From Xanthobacteraceae bacterium (GTDB lineage: Bacteria > Pseudomonadota > Alphaproteobacteria > Rhizobiales > Xanthobacteraceae), in contig JASHXZ010000485.1 of the NCBI GenBank assembly GCA_030043285.1, positions 1 to 8,152 of the forward strand: DNA of 8,152 bases. The letters are read 5' to 3'. The position numbers and the translations under genes are program-made. How positions within the stretch are numbered: position 1 is the stretch's first letter; each line of letters begins with the position of its first letter. This document shows, one piece after another, positions 1 to 5,971 of the stretch. The notes under the pieces are model-generated. The model did not search any database. It was given only the letters and a program-made list of their open reading frames with translations, and had not been told where the DNA came from.

Positions 1-239
1 TGTTGCAGATCCCGATGGGCCACCTGAGGACGTATTCGGGCATCGCCCAAAAGATCGGTTCGACGCCCAATGCGGCGCGCGCCGTCGGTACGGCGGTCGG
101 CAAGAACCCGATCTCGTTCGTGGTGCCGTGCCACCGTGTTGTCGGCAAGAGCGGCGACCTCACCGGCTACCATTGGGGCATCACCCGCAAACACGCCATG
201 CTCGGCTGGGAAGCCGGCCAAGTCGCCGCTGCCGCGTAA
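1..239 (+). CDS. Methylated-DNA--protein-cysteine methyltransferase, Ada/Ogt type (C-terminal part, 5' truncated by window edge)
   Basis: This is the C-terminal catalytic part of a suicide DNA-repair protein that moves the alkyl group from O6-alkylguanine (or O4-alkylthymine) in DNA onto its own cysteine. The reading frame is open from the window edge, with the first full codon at base 3, and ends with TAA at 237-239. The active-site motif PCHRV is clear, with the acceptor cysteine TGC at 129-131. Upstream of it lies the DNA-binding stretch containing AARAVG, whose arginine is the usual base-flipping finger, and downstream the conserved LTGYHWGITRK block. The GYxWGxxRK ending resembles the C-terminal domain of Ada-like proteins, which carry an AraC-type regulatory domain in front. 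Whether this is a bifunctional Ada or a stand-alone Ogt cannot be told, because the N-terminus lies outside the window. It ends 105 bases before gpmI on the same strand. Confidence 0.93.
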   Translation, partial: LQIPMGHLRTYSGIAQKIGSTPNAARAVGTAVGKNPISFVVPCHRVVGKSGDLTGYHWGITRKHAMLGWEAGQVAAAA

Positions 240-245
240 CTCTGC

Positions 246-283
246 TTTTCTCTCCCGCGCGCGTGAGAGGAAAATGCGCGCAT
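246..283 (+). repeat. Imperfect hairpin plus 10-bp palindrome in the methyltransferase-gpmI gap
   Basis: TTTTC (246-250) pairs with GAAAA (270-274), and TCTC (251-254) pairs with GAGA (265-268), leaving one bulged G at 269 around a CG-rich centre. It is followed at once by the perfect palindrome ATGCGCGCAT (274-283). The structure starts 6 bases after the stop codon of the upstream gene, where a terminator would sit, but no T-run follows it on either strand, so intrinsic termination is not well supported. It may be only a weak transcript-end structure or chance. Confidence 0.3.
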
Positions 284-332
284 TGACGCTCGCGCCCCGA
301 TCCGCAATACCGCCTGCGCGTTATCTTAGGCG

Positions 333-337
333 AAGGA
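333..337 (+). promoter_or_regulatory. Ribosome binding site of gpmI
   Basis: AAGGA lies 7 bases before the ATG at 345 and fixes the gpmI start. No other in-frame start nearby has a comparable purine-rich site. Confidence 0.7.
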
Positions 338-344
338 AGCGGAC

Positions 345-1871
345 ATGCAGCAGCGCCGGCCCGTGATGCTGGTCATTCTCGATGGCTGGGGTTGGCGCGA
401 AGAGCGCGCCGACAACGCCATCCGTCAAGCCAAAACCCCAAGCTTCGATCGGCTGTGGCAGGCGGGCCCGCACGGCTTTCTGCACACGTCCGGCAAGGAC
501 GTCGGCCTGCCCGATGGCCAAATGGGCAATTCGGAGGTCGGGCATTTGAACATCGGCGCCGGCCGCGTGGTGATGCAGGACCTGCCGCGCATCGACCAGG
601 CGATTGCCGAGGGCGAAATCGAACGCGCGCCGGCGCTGCGCGATTTCATTGCCAAGCTGAAAAAGAGCGGCGGCACCTGTCATCTGCTCGGCCTGGTGTC
701 GCCGGGCGGCGTCCATTCGCATCAGGATCAGGCTGCGGCGCTGGCCAAAATCCTCACCGCCGCCAAAGTGCCGACGCTGGTGCACGCCTTCACCGACGGC
801 CGCGATACGCCGCCGCAATCGGCCGCAGACGACATCAAGCGCTTGATGGCGGCGCTGCCGAAATCGGTTGCGATCGCGACGGTGAGCGGCCGCTACTACG
901 CGATGGATCGGGACAAACGCTGGGACCGCGTCGAAAAAGCCTACAAGGCGATCGTCGATGCCGACGCGCCGCGCTTTGCCGACGCGCCCGCTGTTATCGC
1001 CGATGCCTACGCCAACAAAAAATTCGACGAGTTCGTCGTGCCGGCCGTGGCCGGCGATTACCGCGGCATGAAGGACGGCGATGGCGTGCTGTGTTTCAAC
1101 TTCCGCGCCGACCGCGTCCGCGAAATTCTCTCGGCGCTGCTCGATGAAACGTTTTCCGGCTTTGCTCGGCAAAAGATCGTCCGCTTCGCCGCCGCTTTGG
1201 GCATGACAGAATATTCCGAGGAGCTCAATAAACTGATGCAGGCGATCTTTCCGCCGCAGACGTTTGCGCACATTCTCGGCGAGGTCGTGGCGGATGCCGG
1301 CCGCAAGCAGCTGCGCATGGCCGAGACCGAGAAATACGCGCACGTCACTTATTTTCTCGACGGCGGCCGTGAGGAGCCGTTTACCGGCGAGGATCGCATC
1401 CTGGTGCCGTCGCCAAAGGTCGCGACCTACGATCTGCAACCGGAGATGTCGGCGCCAGAACTGACCGACAAGGCAGTGACCGCGATCAACTCGGGCGAAT
1501 ACGACCTGATCGTACTCAACTATGCCAATCCCGACATGGTCGGGCACACCGGCAGCCTGCCCGCGGCCATCAAGGCCGTGGAGACGGTCGATGCCGGCTT
1601 AGGCCGCATCGCCGACGCCATCCAAAAATCCGGCGGCGCGCTCGTGGTCACCGCCGACCACGGCAATTGCGAGATGATGCGTGATCCGCAAACCGGCGGC
1701 CCGCACACCTCGCACACCACCAATCCGGTGCCGGTCATGCTGGTCGGCGCCCGCAACCGCGCGCTCAACGCCGAAGGCCGCCTCGCCGACATCGCGCCGA
1801 CCCTGCTCGAGCTGATGGAATTGCCCAAGCCGAAGGAAATGACCGGCGCGTCGCTGTTGCGCGCGGATTGA
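345..1871 (+). CDS. gpmI: 2,3-bisphosphoglycerate-independent phosphoglycerate mutase
   Basis: This cytosolic enzyme interconverts 3-phosphoglycerate and 2-phosphoglycerate in glycolysis and gluconeogenesis through a phosphoserine intermediate, using two divalent metal ions (usually manganese). The 508 residues match the usual family length of about 505-515. Visible family motifs in order: LDGWG with metal ligand D13; GNSEVGH at 61-67 with catalytic S63; SPGGVHSHQDQ around 119-129; FTDGRDTPP around 149-157; SGRYYAMDRDKRWDR at 181-195; FNFRADR at 251-257; the substrate lysine K330 in EKYAHVTYF; NPDMVGH at 395-401 with ligands D397 and H401; TADHGN with D438 and H439; and HTSHT with H457. All metal and substrate residues are in place, so the enzyme should be active. 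The start is supported by AAGGA 7 bases upstream. Its stop lies 5 bases from that of dapB, which is transcribed towards it. Confidence 0.98.
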   Translation: MQQRRPVMLVILDGWGWREERADNAIRQAKTPSFDRLWQAGPHGFLHTSGKDVGLPDGQMGNSEVGHLNIGAGRVVMQDLPRIDQAIAEGEIERAPALRDFIAKLKKSGGTCHLLGLVSPGGVHSHQDQAAALAKILTAAKVPTLVHAFTDGRDTPPQSAADDIKRLMAALPKSVAIATVSGRYYAMDRDKRWDRVEKAYKAIVDADAPRFADAPAVIADAYANKKFDEFVVPAVAGDYRGMKDGDGVLCFNFRADRVREILSALLDETFSGFARQKIVRFAAALGMTEYSEELNKLMQAIFPPQTFAHILGEVVADAGRKQLRMAETEKYAHVTYFLDGGREEPFTGEDRILVPSPKVATYDLQPEMSAPELTDKAVTAINSGEYDLIVLNYANPDMVGHTGSLPAAIKAVETVDAGLGRIADAIQKSGGALVVTADHGNCEMMRDPQTGGPHTSHTTNPVPVMLVGARNRALNAEGRLADIAPTLLELMELPKPKEMTGASLLRAD

Positions 1872-1876
1872 ACACG

Positions 1877-2704
1877 CTACACCTCGCTCAATTCCAGAAC
1901 ATCGGCCATCGAATAAAGCCCCGGCTTCTGGTCGCGCGCCCACAACGCCGCGTGCAGCGCGCCGCGGGCGAAGATCATGCGGTCCTCGGCGCGGTGGGTG
2001 AGTTCGAGACGCTCGGCCGGCCCGGCAAACGTCACCGTATGGTCGCCCACCACCGTGCCGCCGCGCAACGACGCGAAACCGATATCGCCCGCATGGCGCG
2101 CGCCGGTCATGCCGTCGCGGCCACGCGCTGAATGTTGCGCAAGATCGATGCCGCGGCCCGCAGCCGCGGCGCGGCCGAGCATCAGCGCGGTGCCAGACGG
2201 CGCATCGATCTTCTTGGCGTGATGCATTTCGAGAATTTCGATGTCGTAGGCCTCGTCGAGCGTCTTGGCGACGCGCTTGACGAGCGCGGCGAGCAGATTG
2301 ACGCCGAGACTCATGTTGCCGGATTTCACGATGCGGGCGCGGTTGGCCGCCGCGGCGAGCACCTTCTCCTCTTCGGCCGAATGGCCCGTGGTGCCGATCA
2401 CATGGACGAGGCCGGCGGCAGCCGTCAGCTCGGCGAAAGCGAGCGTCGCCGCCGGAATGGTGAACTCGATCAAGCCGTCGGCGCCTTTGAGGAGTGGGGC
2501 GATATCGCTGACCACCCTGATGCCGTTCGGCCCCAGGCCGGCGAGTTCGCCGGCATCGCGGCCGATCACCGCGGCGCCAGCCGCTTCGACGGCGCCGACC
2601 AGCGTCAGGCCCTTGCTGGCCGCAACGGCGTGAATGAGCGTGCGGCCCATGCGCCCGCCGGCGCCGGCAACGATGACTCGCATGTCAGACTGTGCGGCCG
2701 CCAT
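1877..2704 (-). CDS. dapB: 4-hydroxy-tetrahydrodipicolinate reductase
   Basis: DapB reduces 4-hydroxy-tetrahydrodipicolinate to tetrahydrodipicolinate with NAD(P)H. This is the second committed step towards meso-diaminopimelate and lysine, and so serves cell-wall and protein synthesis in the cytosol. The product is 275 residues, close to the 270 or so usual for the family. The Rossmann nucleotide-binding loop GAGGRMG is at 14-20, IGTTGHS at 104-109, the catalytic signature [12 protein letters not shown] at 161-172 (by comparison with the E. coli enzyme, H161 and K165 are the key residues), and the [20 protein letters not shown] block near 220-239. I chose the ATG at 2704 because GGAG (2713-2716) lies 8 bases upstream. 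An internal ATG at 2683 (starting MRVIVAG) would give 268 residues but has no Shine-Dalgarno sequence. It is the last gene of the minus-strand run, separated by 92 bases from the DUF1330 gene, with no clear promoter visible in that gap. Confidence 0.97.
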   Translation of the reverse strand: MAAAQSDMRVIVAGAGGRMGRTLIHAVAASKGLTLVGAVEAAGAAVIGRDAGELAGLGPNGIRVVSDIAPLLKGADGLIEFTIPAATLAFAELTAAAGLVHVIGTTGHSAEEEKVLAAAANRARIVKSGNMSLGVNLLAALVKRVAKTLDEAYDIEILEMHHAKKIDAPSGTALMLGRAAAAGRGIDLAQHSARGRDGMTGARHAGDIGFASLRGGTVVGDHTVTFAGPAERLELTHRAEDRMIFARGALHAALWARDQKPGLYSMADVLELSEV

Positions 2705-2796
2705 GGCTGTTGCTCCGCTCGCTGCCGGTATAGCCAAGCGCGGTCGCAGCGGCAACGCGCGGGCCGAGCTCCCATCCGCAAGCAAAACAGCCAAAC

Positions 2797-3429
2797 TCAG
2801 AACTTCGGCCCGTCGTAGCCTTCGACGATGACCAGATCGAAATCGGCCTTGCCGTCGCGCAGCGTCTTCGCTGCCTGATAACCGCCGCCGCGGTAGCAGG
2901 CCAGGGCTGCATCGTAGCTCGGAAATTCCACCACGACGGTGCGACCGTGCGCCTTGCCCTCGGTGACGTCCTGCGTGCCGCCGCGCACCAGGTAGCGTGC
3001 GCCGAATTCGCCGAACGGCGCCTGGCAGGCGATCTGGTACGGCTTGAAGCCGTCCGGATCGCGCACATCGATGTGCACGAGCCAATAGCCCCGCCTTGCG
3101 GCCGACGGCGGCGCAGACGGCGAAGACGGCGGCTGCGGACCATCATGACCTTCGGCGATGATGAAATCGCACTGCGCATGGGCGAGGCGGAAGCCGCGCG
3201 CCTTCTGATATTCGTCCGACCGGTAGCAGGCGAGCGCCGTCGCGTAGTCGGGAAATTCGCGCAGCACGTTGCGGCTGCGCGCCCGACCCTCGACGACCTC
3301 GCATCGGCCGCCGCGCACCAGCGCGACGCCGTGATATTTTTCATGCGCCGGCGGCGTCGCCGCCATATAGGCTTTGTAGCCTTCCGCGTCCGTCACATCG
3401 ATGTGCGGAATCCAATAGCCTTTCGGCAT
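2797..3429 (-). CDS. Two-domain DUF1330 protein (tandem ferredoxin-like alpha/beta domains)
   Basis: The 210-residue protein contains two copies of the DUF1330 domain, a small dimeric alpha+beta-barrel fold family of unknown biochemical function. Domain 1 spans residues 1-100 ([10 protein letters not shown] ... EGHDGPQP). A proline/serine/alanine linker covers about 101-112. Domain 2 spans 113-210 ([10 protein letters not shown] ... EGYDGPKF). Both share LVRGG, the EG(K/R)A(H/R) turn, EFP.Y..ALACYR and the terminal EG.DGP. Domain 1 has lost the [12 protein letters not shown] lead-in (it reads GVALVRGG), whereas domain 2 keeps it, so domain 2 looks the more typical. There is no signal peptide or membrane segment. 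AGGAG (3437-3441) lies 7 bases before the ATG. It follows the single-domain paralogue by 31 bases, which suggests one transcript and a local duplication with fusion. Calling the domain family is safe; function is unknown. Confidence 0.9.
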   Translation of the reverse strand: MPKGYWIPHIDVTDAEGYKAYMAATPPAHEKYHGVALVRGGRCEVVEGRARSRNVLREFPDYATALACYRSDEYQKARGFRLAHAQCDFIIAEGHDGPQPPSSPSAPPSAARRGYWLVHIDVRDPDGFKPYQIACQAPFGEFGARYLVRGGTQDVTEGKAHGRTVVVEFPSYDAALACYRGGGYQAAKTLRDGKADFDLVIVEGYDGPKF

Positions 3430-3436
3430 CGGTTTG

Positions 3437-3441
3437 CTCCT
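3437..3441 (-). promoter_or_regulatory. Ribosome binding site of the two-domain DUF1330 gene
   Basis: AGGAG on the minus strand, 7 bases before the ATG at 3429. It sits in the 31-base gap behind the single-domain paralogue, so this gene has its own strong initiation site. Confidence 0.75.
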
Positions 3442-3460
3442 GGCGGGACCCGGTCAACGA

Positions 3461-3763
3461 TCACGGCTGTGGGCCATCGTAACCTTCGATCACGATAAGA
3501 TCGACGGTGCAATGCGGCAGCCGCCGTTTGATATTCTCCTGATATTCGGGCGAACGATAGCAGGCGAGCGCGGTTGCGTAATCGCGAAATTCGACTACGA
3601 CGTTGCGCGAACGAGCCGACCCTTCCATGCCCTCGTATTGGCCGCCACGCACGACGTAGCGGCCGCCAAATTTTTTGAAGATCGCTCCATTCGCCTCGGC
3701 ATAGGGCTTGAAACCGTCTTCGTTCTGCACGTCGACGCGGGCAATCCAGTAACCTTTGGCCAC
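3461..3763 (-). CDS. Single-domain DUF1330 protein, GTG start
   Basis: This is a 100-residue protein made of one complete DUF1330 domain, function unknown. It begins (M/V)AKGYWIARVDV, has DGFKPY at 16-21, FGGRYVVRGG at 32-41, RSRNVVVEF at 51-59, [14 protein letters not shown] at 62-75 and ends IEGYDGPQP. It is colinear with each half of the neighbouring two-domain protein. It resembles domain 2 in the DGFKPY and RYxVRGG parts and domain 1 in the RSRN and [11 protein letters not shown] parts. The start is the GTG at 3763. The frame stays open upstream to 3886, but that extra sequence overlaps pyrF and has no family similarity. AAGGAG (3771-3776) lies 7 bases before the GTG and directly abuts the pyrF stop codon, so translation is probably coupled to pyrF. 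Confidence 0.92.
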   Translation of the reverse strand: MAKGYWIARVDVQNEDGFKPYAEANGAIFKKFGGRYVVRGGQYEGMEGSARSRNVVVEFRDYATALACYRSPEYQENIKRRLPHCTVDLIVIEGYDGPQP

Positions 3764-3770
3764 CTGTGTT

Positions 3771-3779
3771 CTCCTTTCA
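3771..3779 (-). promoter_or_regulatory. pyrF stop codon abutting the Shine-Dalgarno of the DUF1330 gene
   Basis: On the minus strand the pyrF stop and the next ribosome binding site read TGAAAGGAG as one unit, followed by 7 bases and the GTG start. A ribosome ending pyrF would cover this initiation site, which favours translational coupling. The site also decides for GTG 3763 as the start rather than any upstream codon. Confidence 0.75.
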
Positions 3780-4475
3780 GCTTTTTGCGCGTGCAATCTC
3801 TTCGACGATGGCTTGCGCCGCCGCCTTCGGGTCGGGCGCGGCGAGGATCGGCCGGCCGACGACGAGATAGTCGGCGCCGGCGGCAATAGCCGCAGCCGGC
3901 GTCACGATGCGCTTCTGATCGCCCGCGTCGGCACCGGCCGGCCGAATGCCTGGAGTGACCAGCTTGAGCTTACCCGCGACGATGGCGCGTACTTTCTCTG
4001 CTTCGGCGGCCGAGCAGACCACACCGTCGACGCCGAGGTCGCGCGCCTGCGCGGCGCGCTGCGCAACCACTTCGGCAACGCTGTCGCGGTAGCCTGCCGC
4101 GACCAAGTCGGCATCGTCAAAGGACGTCAGCACCGTGACGGCGAGAATTTGCAAGCCGCCCGCGCGCGCCTCGACCGCAGCCTTCATGGTTTGCGGATAA
4201 GCGTGCACGGTCAGAAACATCGCACCGAGCCGCGCCACGCTGCGCACGCCCTCCGCCACGGTGTTGCCGATGTCGTGCAGCTTGAGATCAAGAAACACCT
4301 GCTTGCCGGCGTCGGCCAGGCGCGGCACGTAAGCCAGTCCACCCGCATAGGCGAGCTGATAGCCGATCTTGTAGAACGATACCGCGTCGCCGAGCCGCGC
4401 CACCATGGCCTGCGCGGCCTCCACCGAGGACAGATCGAGCGCGACGATCAGGCGCTCGCGCGGCTGTGGCTGCAT
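3777..4475 (-). CDS. pyrF: Orotidine 5'-phosphate decarboxylase
   Basis: PyrF decarboxylates orotidine 5'-phosphate to UMP, the last step of de novo pyrimidine synthesis, as a cytosolic TIM-barrel dimer without cofactor. At 232 residues it is the usual bacterial (short) form. The first strand LIVALDL is at 9-15, with D14 contacting the ribose. K36 is in FYKIGYQL. The catalytic DxKxxD array is [12 protein letters not shown] at 61-72, giving D63, K65 and D68. The phosphate-binding parts are TPGIRP at 174-179 and YLVVGRPI at 203-210 with R208. All key residues are present. The ATG at 4475 has AGGAGG (4481-4486) 5 bases upstream, and this site overlaps the stop codon of the FMN reductase gene. 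Only 13 bases separate its stop from the DUF1330 start. It therefore sits in the middle of a tightly packed run. Confidence 0.98.
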   Translation of the reverse strand: MQPQPRERLIVALDLSSVEAAQAMVARLGDAVSFYKIGYQLAYAGGLAYVPRLADAGKQVFLDLKLHDIGNTVAEGVRSVARLGAMFLTVHAYPQTMKAAVEARAGGLQILAVTVLTSFDDADLVAAGYRDSVAEVVAQRAAQARDLGVDGVVCSAAEAEKVRAIVAGKLKLVTPGIRPAGADAGDQKRIVTPAAAIAAGADYLVVGRPILAAPDPKAAAQAIVEEIARAKS

Positions 4476-4480
4476 CGCGA

Positions 4481-4488
4481 CCTCCTCA
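4481..4488 (-). promoter_or_regulatory. FMN reductase stop codon overlapping the pyrF Shine-Dalgarno
   Basis: The minus strand reads TGAGGAGG: the TGA of the upstream gene shares its A with the full AGGAGG ribosome binding site of pyrF, 5 bases before the ATG. This layout implies that pyrF initiation is coupled to termination of the flavin reductase gene. Confidence 0.75.
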
Positions 4489-5067
4489 CGCCAACGCGCC
4501 TGCCAGCTCGACCAGCCGGCGCGCCATGGTCTTCAAGCTGGAGCGGGCACCCTCGTCCCTGAGATTGTCCATGTCGTCGAACGCGTCGGCCGCATTGGCA
4601 ACCGCAATCTGCTCGGGGATGACCAGCGCGCCGCAGCCGAGCTCGAGAATTTGGCGCAACGCCAACAGCGCACGCAGGCCGCCGCTCGGACCGCTGGTCG
4701 CCGCGCCGATGGCAAACACCCTGTTCTTGAAGGCCGCGTAGGTCGGCTCGCCGCGAGCGCGGGCACGCGATATCCAGTCGATGGTGTTTTTAACAAGCGG
4801 CGTCACCGATGCGCTGTACTCCGGGGCGGTCATGAAGACGCCGTGGTGCGCCTCCAGCATCCGCTGCAGCTGCACGGCATGTTGCGGCGGGCCGACCTCG
4901 GCAGTCATCTCGGCGTCGAACAACGGCAGCGGATAATCGGCAAGCGAGATGCGGGTGACCTGGGCCTCGGCCAGCGCCAGCTCCTTGGCGGCGAGCGCCG
5001 CGAGCCGGGAATTGTGCGAGCCGACGCGCAGCGAGCCGGGGATGACAAGAATTTTTGGACCGAGCAT
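4486..5067 (-). CDS. NADPH-dependent FMN reductase family protein (flavodoxin-like, ChrR/YieF/azoreductase type)
   Basis: The protein has 193 residues and one flavodoxin-like domain that binds FMN and passes electrons from NAD(P)H to quinones, metal oxyanions or other acceptors; the physiological substrate cannot be read from sequence. The FMN phosphate loop [11 protein letters not shown] is at 11-21. The second flavin contact, [18 protein letters not shown], is at 81-98 and matches the family PEYNxSxPxxLKNxxDW pattern. [10 protein letters not shown] at 121-130 is the third flavin-side loop. There is no signal peptide and no cysteine-rich region. The ATG at 5067 is the first possible start after an in-frame TGA about 30 bases upstream, and the family motif begins only 11 residues in, so this start is sound. 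However, the 20 bases before it contain no Shine-Dalgarno sequence and derive from the heptamer-repeat element described separately. Initiation may be weak, leaderless-like or dependent on upstream translation. Confidence 0.92.
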   Translation of the reverse strand: MLGPKILVIPGSLRVGSHNSRLAALAAKELALAEAQVTRISLADYPLPLFDAEMTAEVGPPQHAVQLQRMLEAHHGVFMTAPEYSASVTPLVKNTIDWISRARARGEPTYAAFKNRVFAIGAATSGPSGGLRALLALRQILELGCGALVIPEQIAVANAADAFDDMDNLRDEGARSSLKTMARRLVELAGALA

Positions 5068-5071
5068 GATC

Positions 5072-5169
5072 GAAAGTCGGAAGTCCGAAATGGGAAATCA
5101 GAAGGCAGCGAGTGGATAGTCCGAAATTTCAATCTCGAGCCACGTACTCGATCTCTGATTTCCAATTTC
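5072..5169. repeat. Low-GC element of degenerate 7-bp GAA-led repeats in opposing orientation
   Basis: GAA-led heptamers run on the plus strand from 5072: GAAGTCC (5080), GAAATGG (5087), GAAATCA (5094), GAAGGCA (5101), then weaker units GCGAGTG (5108) and GATAGTC (5115), and GAAATTT (5123). On the minus strand, facing them, are GAAATTG (5163-5169), GAAATCA (5156-5162) and GAGATCG (5149-5155). The two sets create a perfect 10-bp inverted repeat, GGAAATCAGA (5093-5102) against TCTGATTTCC (5154-5163). There is also a 10-bp direct repeat AGTCCGAAAT (5082-5091 and 5118-5127, 36 bases apart) and a small TCGAG/CTCGA stem (5135-5139 with 5147-5151). By my hand count about 47% of bases over 5068-5176 are G or C, against clearly GC-rich flanks. 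The element spans the gap between two genes and runs into the 3' end of the methyltransferase gene. Similar heptamer elements exist in several bacterial groups; this family assignment is inference. Confidence 0.65.
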
Positions 5170-5920
5170 TGTCCTCCGCCTGCCGATAAACCCAAACCCG
5201 CGCCGGCGGCAGATTCATCCAGATGCGTTTCGAAGCTTCTACCGAAAAGCCGCCGAGCCGCTTTGGCAGCGGCGCCGCCATCGAGTAGGTGAACTGCACG
5301 AAAGGCCCTCCCGGCAGCATCAGATCGAAAGCGTCGCGTATCAGGCGCACGCGGTCGCGGATCGGCTTGGTGACAAGCGGCAGGCCGGAGACCACGGCAG
5401 CCGCCGGCTGCAGCAGCAAGCTGGCAAGGAGCCGGCGCAGGCTATAGGCGTCGCCCTGCACGAGCGTGGCTTCGGGAAAGCGCGAGCGCAGGATCCGGCA
5501 AAAAGCCGAGTTGAATTCGACCAGCACCAGCCGTGACGGCGCCACCCCCGCTTCGACCAGCGCCTCCGTCACCGGGCCGGTGCCCGGTCCCAACTCCACG
5601 ACCGGTCCTTTACTTTCCGGATCGACGTAGCGCGCCATGGCGCGAGCGAGGATTTTTCCGGACGGGGTGACCGCGCCGATCGTCAACGGCCGCTCGATCC
5701 AGGAGCGAATGAAGCGCACTTCGTCGTCGAGCCGAATGCCCTTCTTGCGCTCGAACTGCCGGATCTGATCTTCGATCTTTTTGCCGATGCCGTCGCGCTT
5801 TTGCTCGAACAGGCGGATTTGCCGGTCGATCTTGCGCTCGATGAGATACTTCCTGGCCTCAAGAAGGCGAATCTGCCGCTCGATCTTCCGCTCGAATCTC
5901 AGCAGGGCGGGCAGAGGCAT
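5129..5920 (-). CDS. PmtA-like phospholipid N-methyltransferase with a repeated amphipathic N-terminal extension
   Basis: This is a class I SAM-dependent methyltransferase of 263 residues, of the type that methylates phosphatidylethanolamine towards phosphatidylcholine at the inner membrane. The core starts near residue 66 with DEVRFIRSWIERPLTIGAVTPSG, the typical lead-in of this family. SAM motif I, VVELGPGTGPVTEAL, is at 107-121, the acidic ribose-binding loop VLVEFN at 132-137, GDAY at 156-159, VVSGLPLV at 176-183, and the final family block MNLPPARVWVYR at 235-246. Residues 9-62 are three 18-residue copies of a charged amphipathic helix that are not part of the fold. The last 13 or so residues (from about R251) are encoded by a low-GC heptamer-repeat element, so the natural C-terminus has probably been replaced. 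The start ATG has AGGA (5925-5928) 4 bases upstream, a short spacing. Family assignment is firm; the exact lipid substrate is inferred. Confidence 0.9.
   Translation of the reverse strand: MPLPALLRFERKIERQIRLLEARKYLIERKIDRQIRLFEQKRDGIGKKIEDQIRQFERKKGIRLDDEVRFIRSWIERPLTIGAVTPSGKILARAMARYVDPESKGPVVELGPGTGPVTEALVEAGVAPSRLVLVEFNSAFCRILRSRFPEATLVQGDAYSLRRLLASLLLQPAAAVVSGLPLVTKPIRDRVRLIRDAFDLMLPGGPFVQFTYSMAAPLPKRLGGFSVEASKRIWMNLPPARVWVYRQAEDRNWKSEIEYVARD
5735..5896 (-). repeat. Three 54-bp degenerate tandem repeats coding 18-residue helix units
   Basis: Copy 1 is 5843-5896 (residues 9-26), copy 2 is 5789-5842 (27-44) and copy 3 is 5735-5788 (45-62). The peptide units start FERKIERQIRLLE, IERKIDRQIRLFE and IGKKIEDQIRQFE. 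By hand alignment copies 1 and 2 share 35 of 54 bases, and copies 2 and 3 share 33 of 54, without gaps. The isoleucine at unit positions 5 and 9, the glutamine at 8, the arginine at 10 and the glutamate at 13 are the same in all three. Divergence is moderate, so this is an old, maintained duplication rather than a fresh slippage event. Confidence 0.88.
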
Positions 5921-5971
5921 CGCGTCCTACACGACAAAACTTCGCCACTTTTAAAACATCCGCAGCGTAAA

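Noticed and set aside
283..311. TTGACG followed 17 bases later by AATACC as a promoter for gpmI
   Set aside because: The first box is good, but the second matches only 3 of 6 consensus bases and overlaps no other promoter signal. This is too weak to list as a feature.
321..1547. A 408-codon open frame on the minus strand, antisense to gpmI
   Set aside because: It overlaps an unmistakable full-length gpmI. Its product is rich in Arg, His, Ala and Gly with no recognisable domain, as expected for an antisense shadow of a high-GC gene.
2705..3085. A 127-codon N-terminal extension of the dapB frame
   Set aside because: The extra sequence overlaps the DUF1330 gene and has no relation to DapB. The family start fits the ATG at 2704, which has its own Shine-Dalgarno.
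3764..3886. A 41-codon N-terminal extension of the single-domain DUF1330 gene
   Set aside because: It lies within pyrF in another frame, is Arg/Pro-rich and has no family similarity. The GTG at 3763 has an AAGGAG site at ideal spacing.
3756..4562. Long plus-strand open frames antisense to pyrF and the FMN reductase (and similarly 5801-6517 and 6590-7189 antisense to the methyltransferase and dnaJ)
   Set aside because: All are complementary to well-identified genes, show compositionally biased translations and have no domain I recognise.
5072..5169. A CRISPR array or insertion-sequence end at the heptamer-repeat region
   Set aside because: The units are 7 bp and degenerate with no spacers of constant length. 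There is no transposase or target-site duplication, so it does not fit either class.
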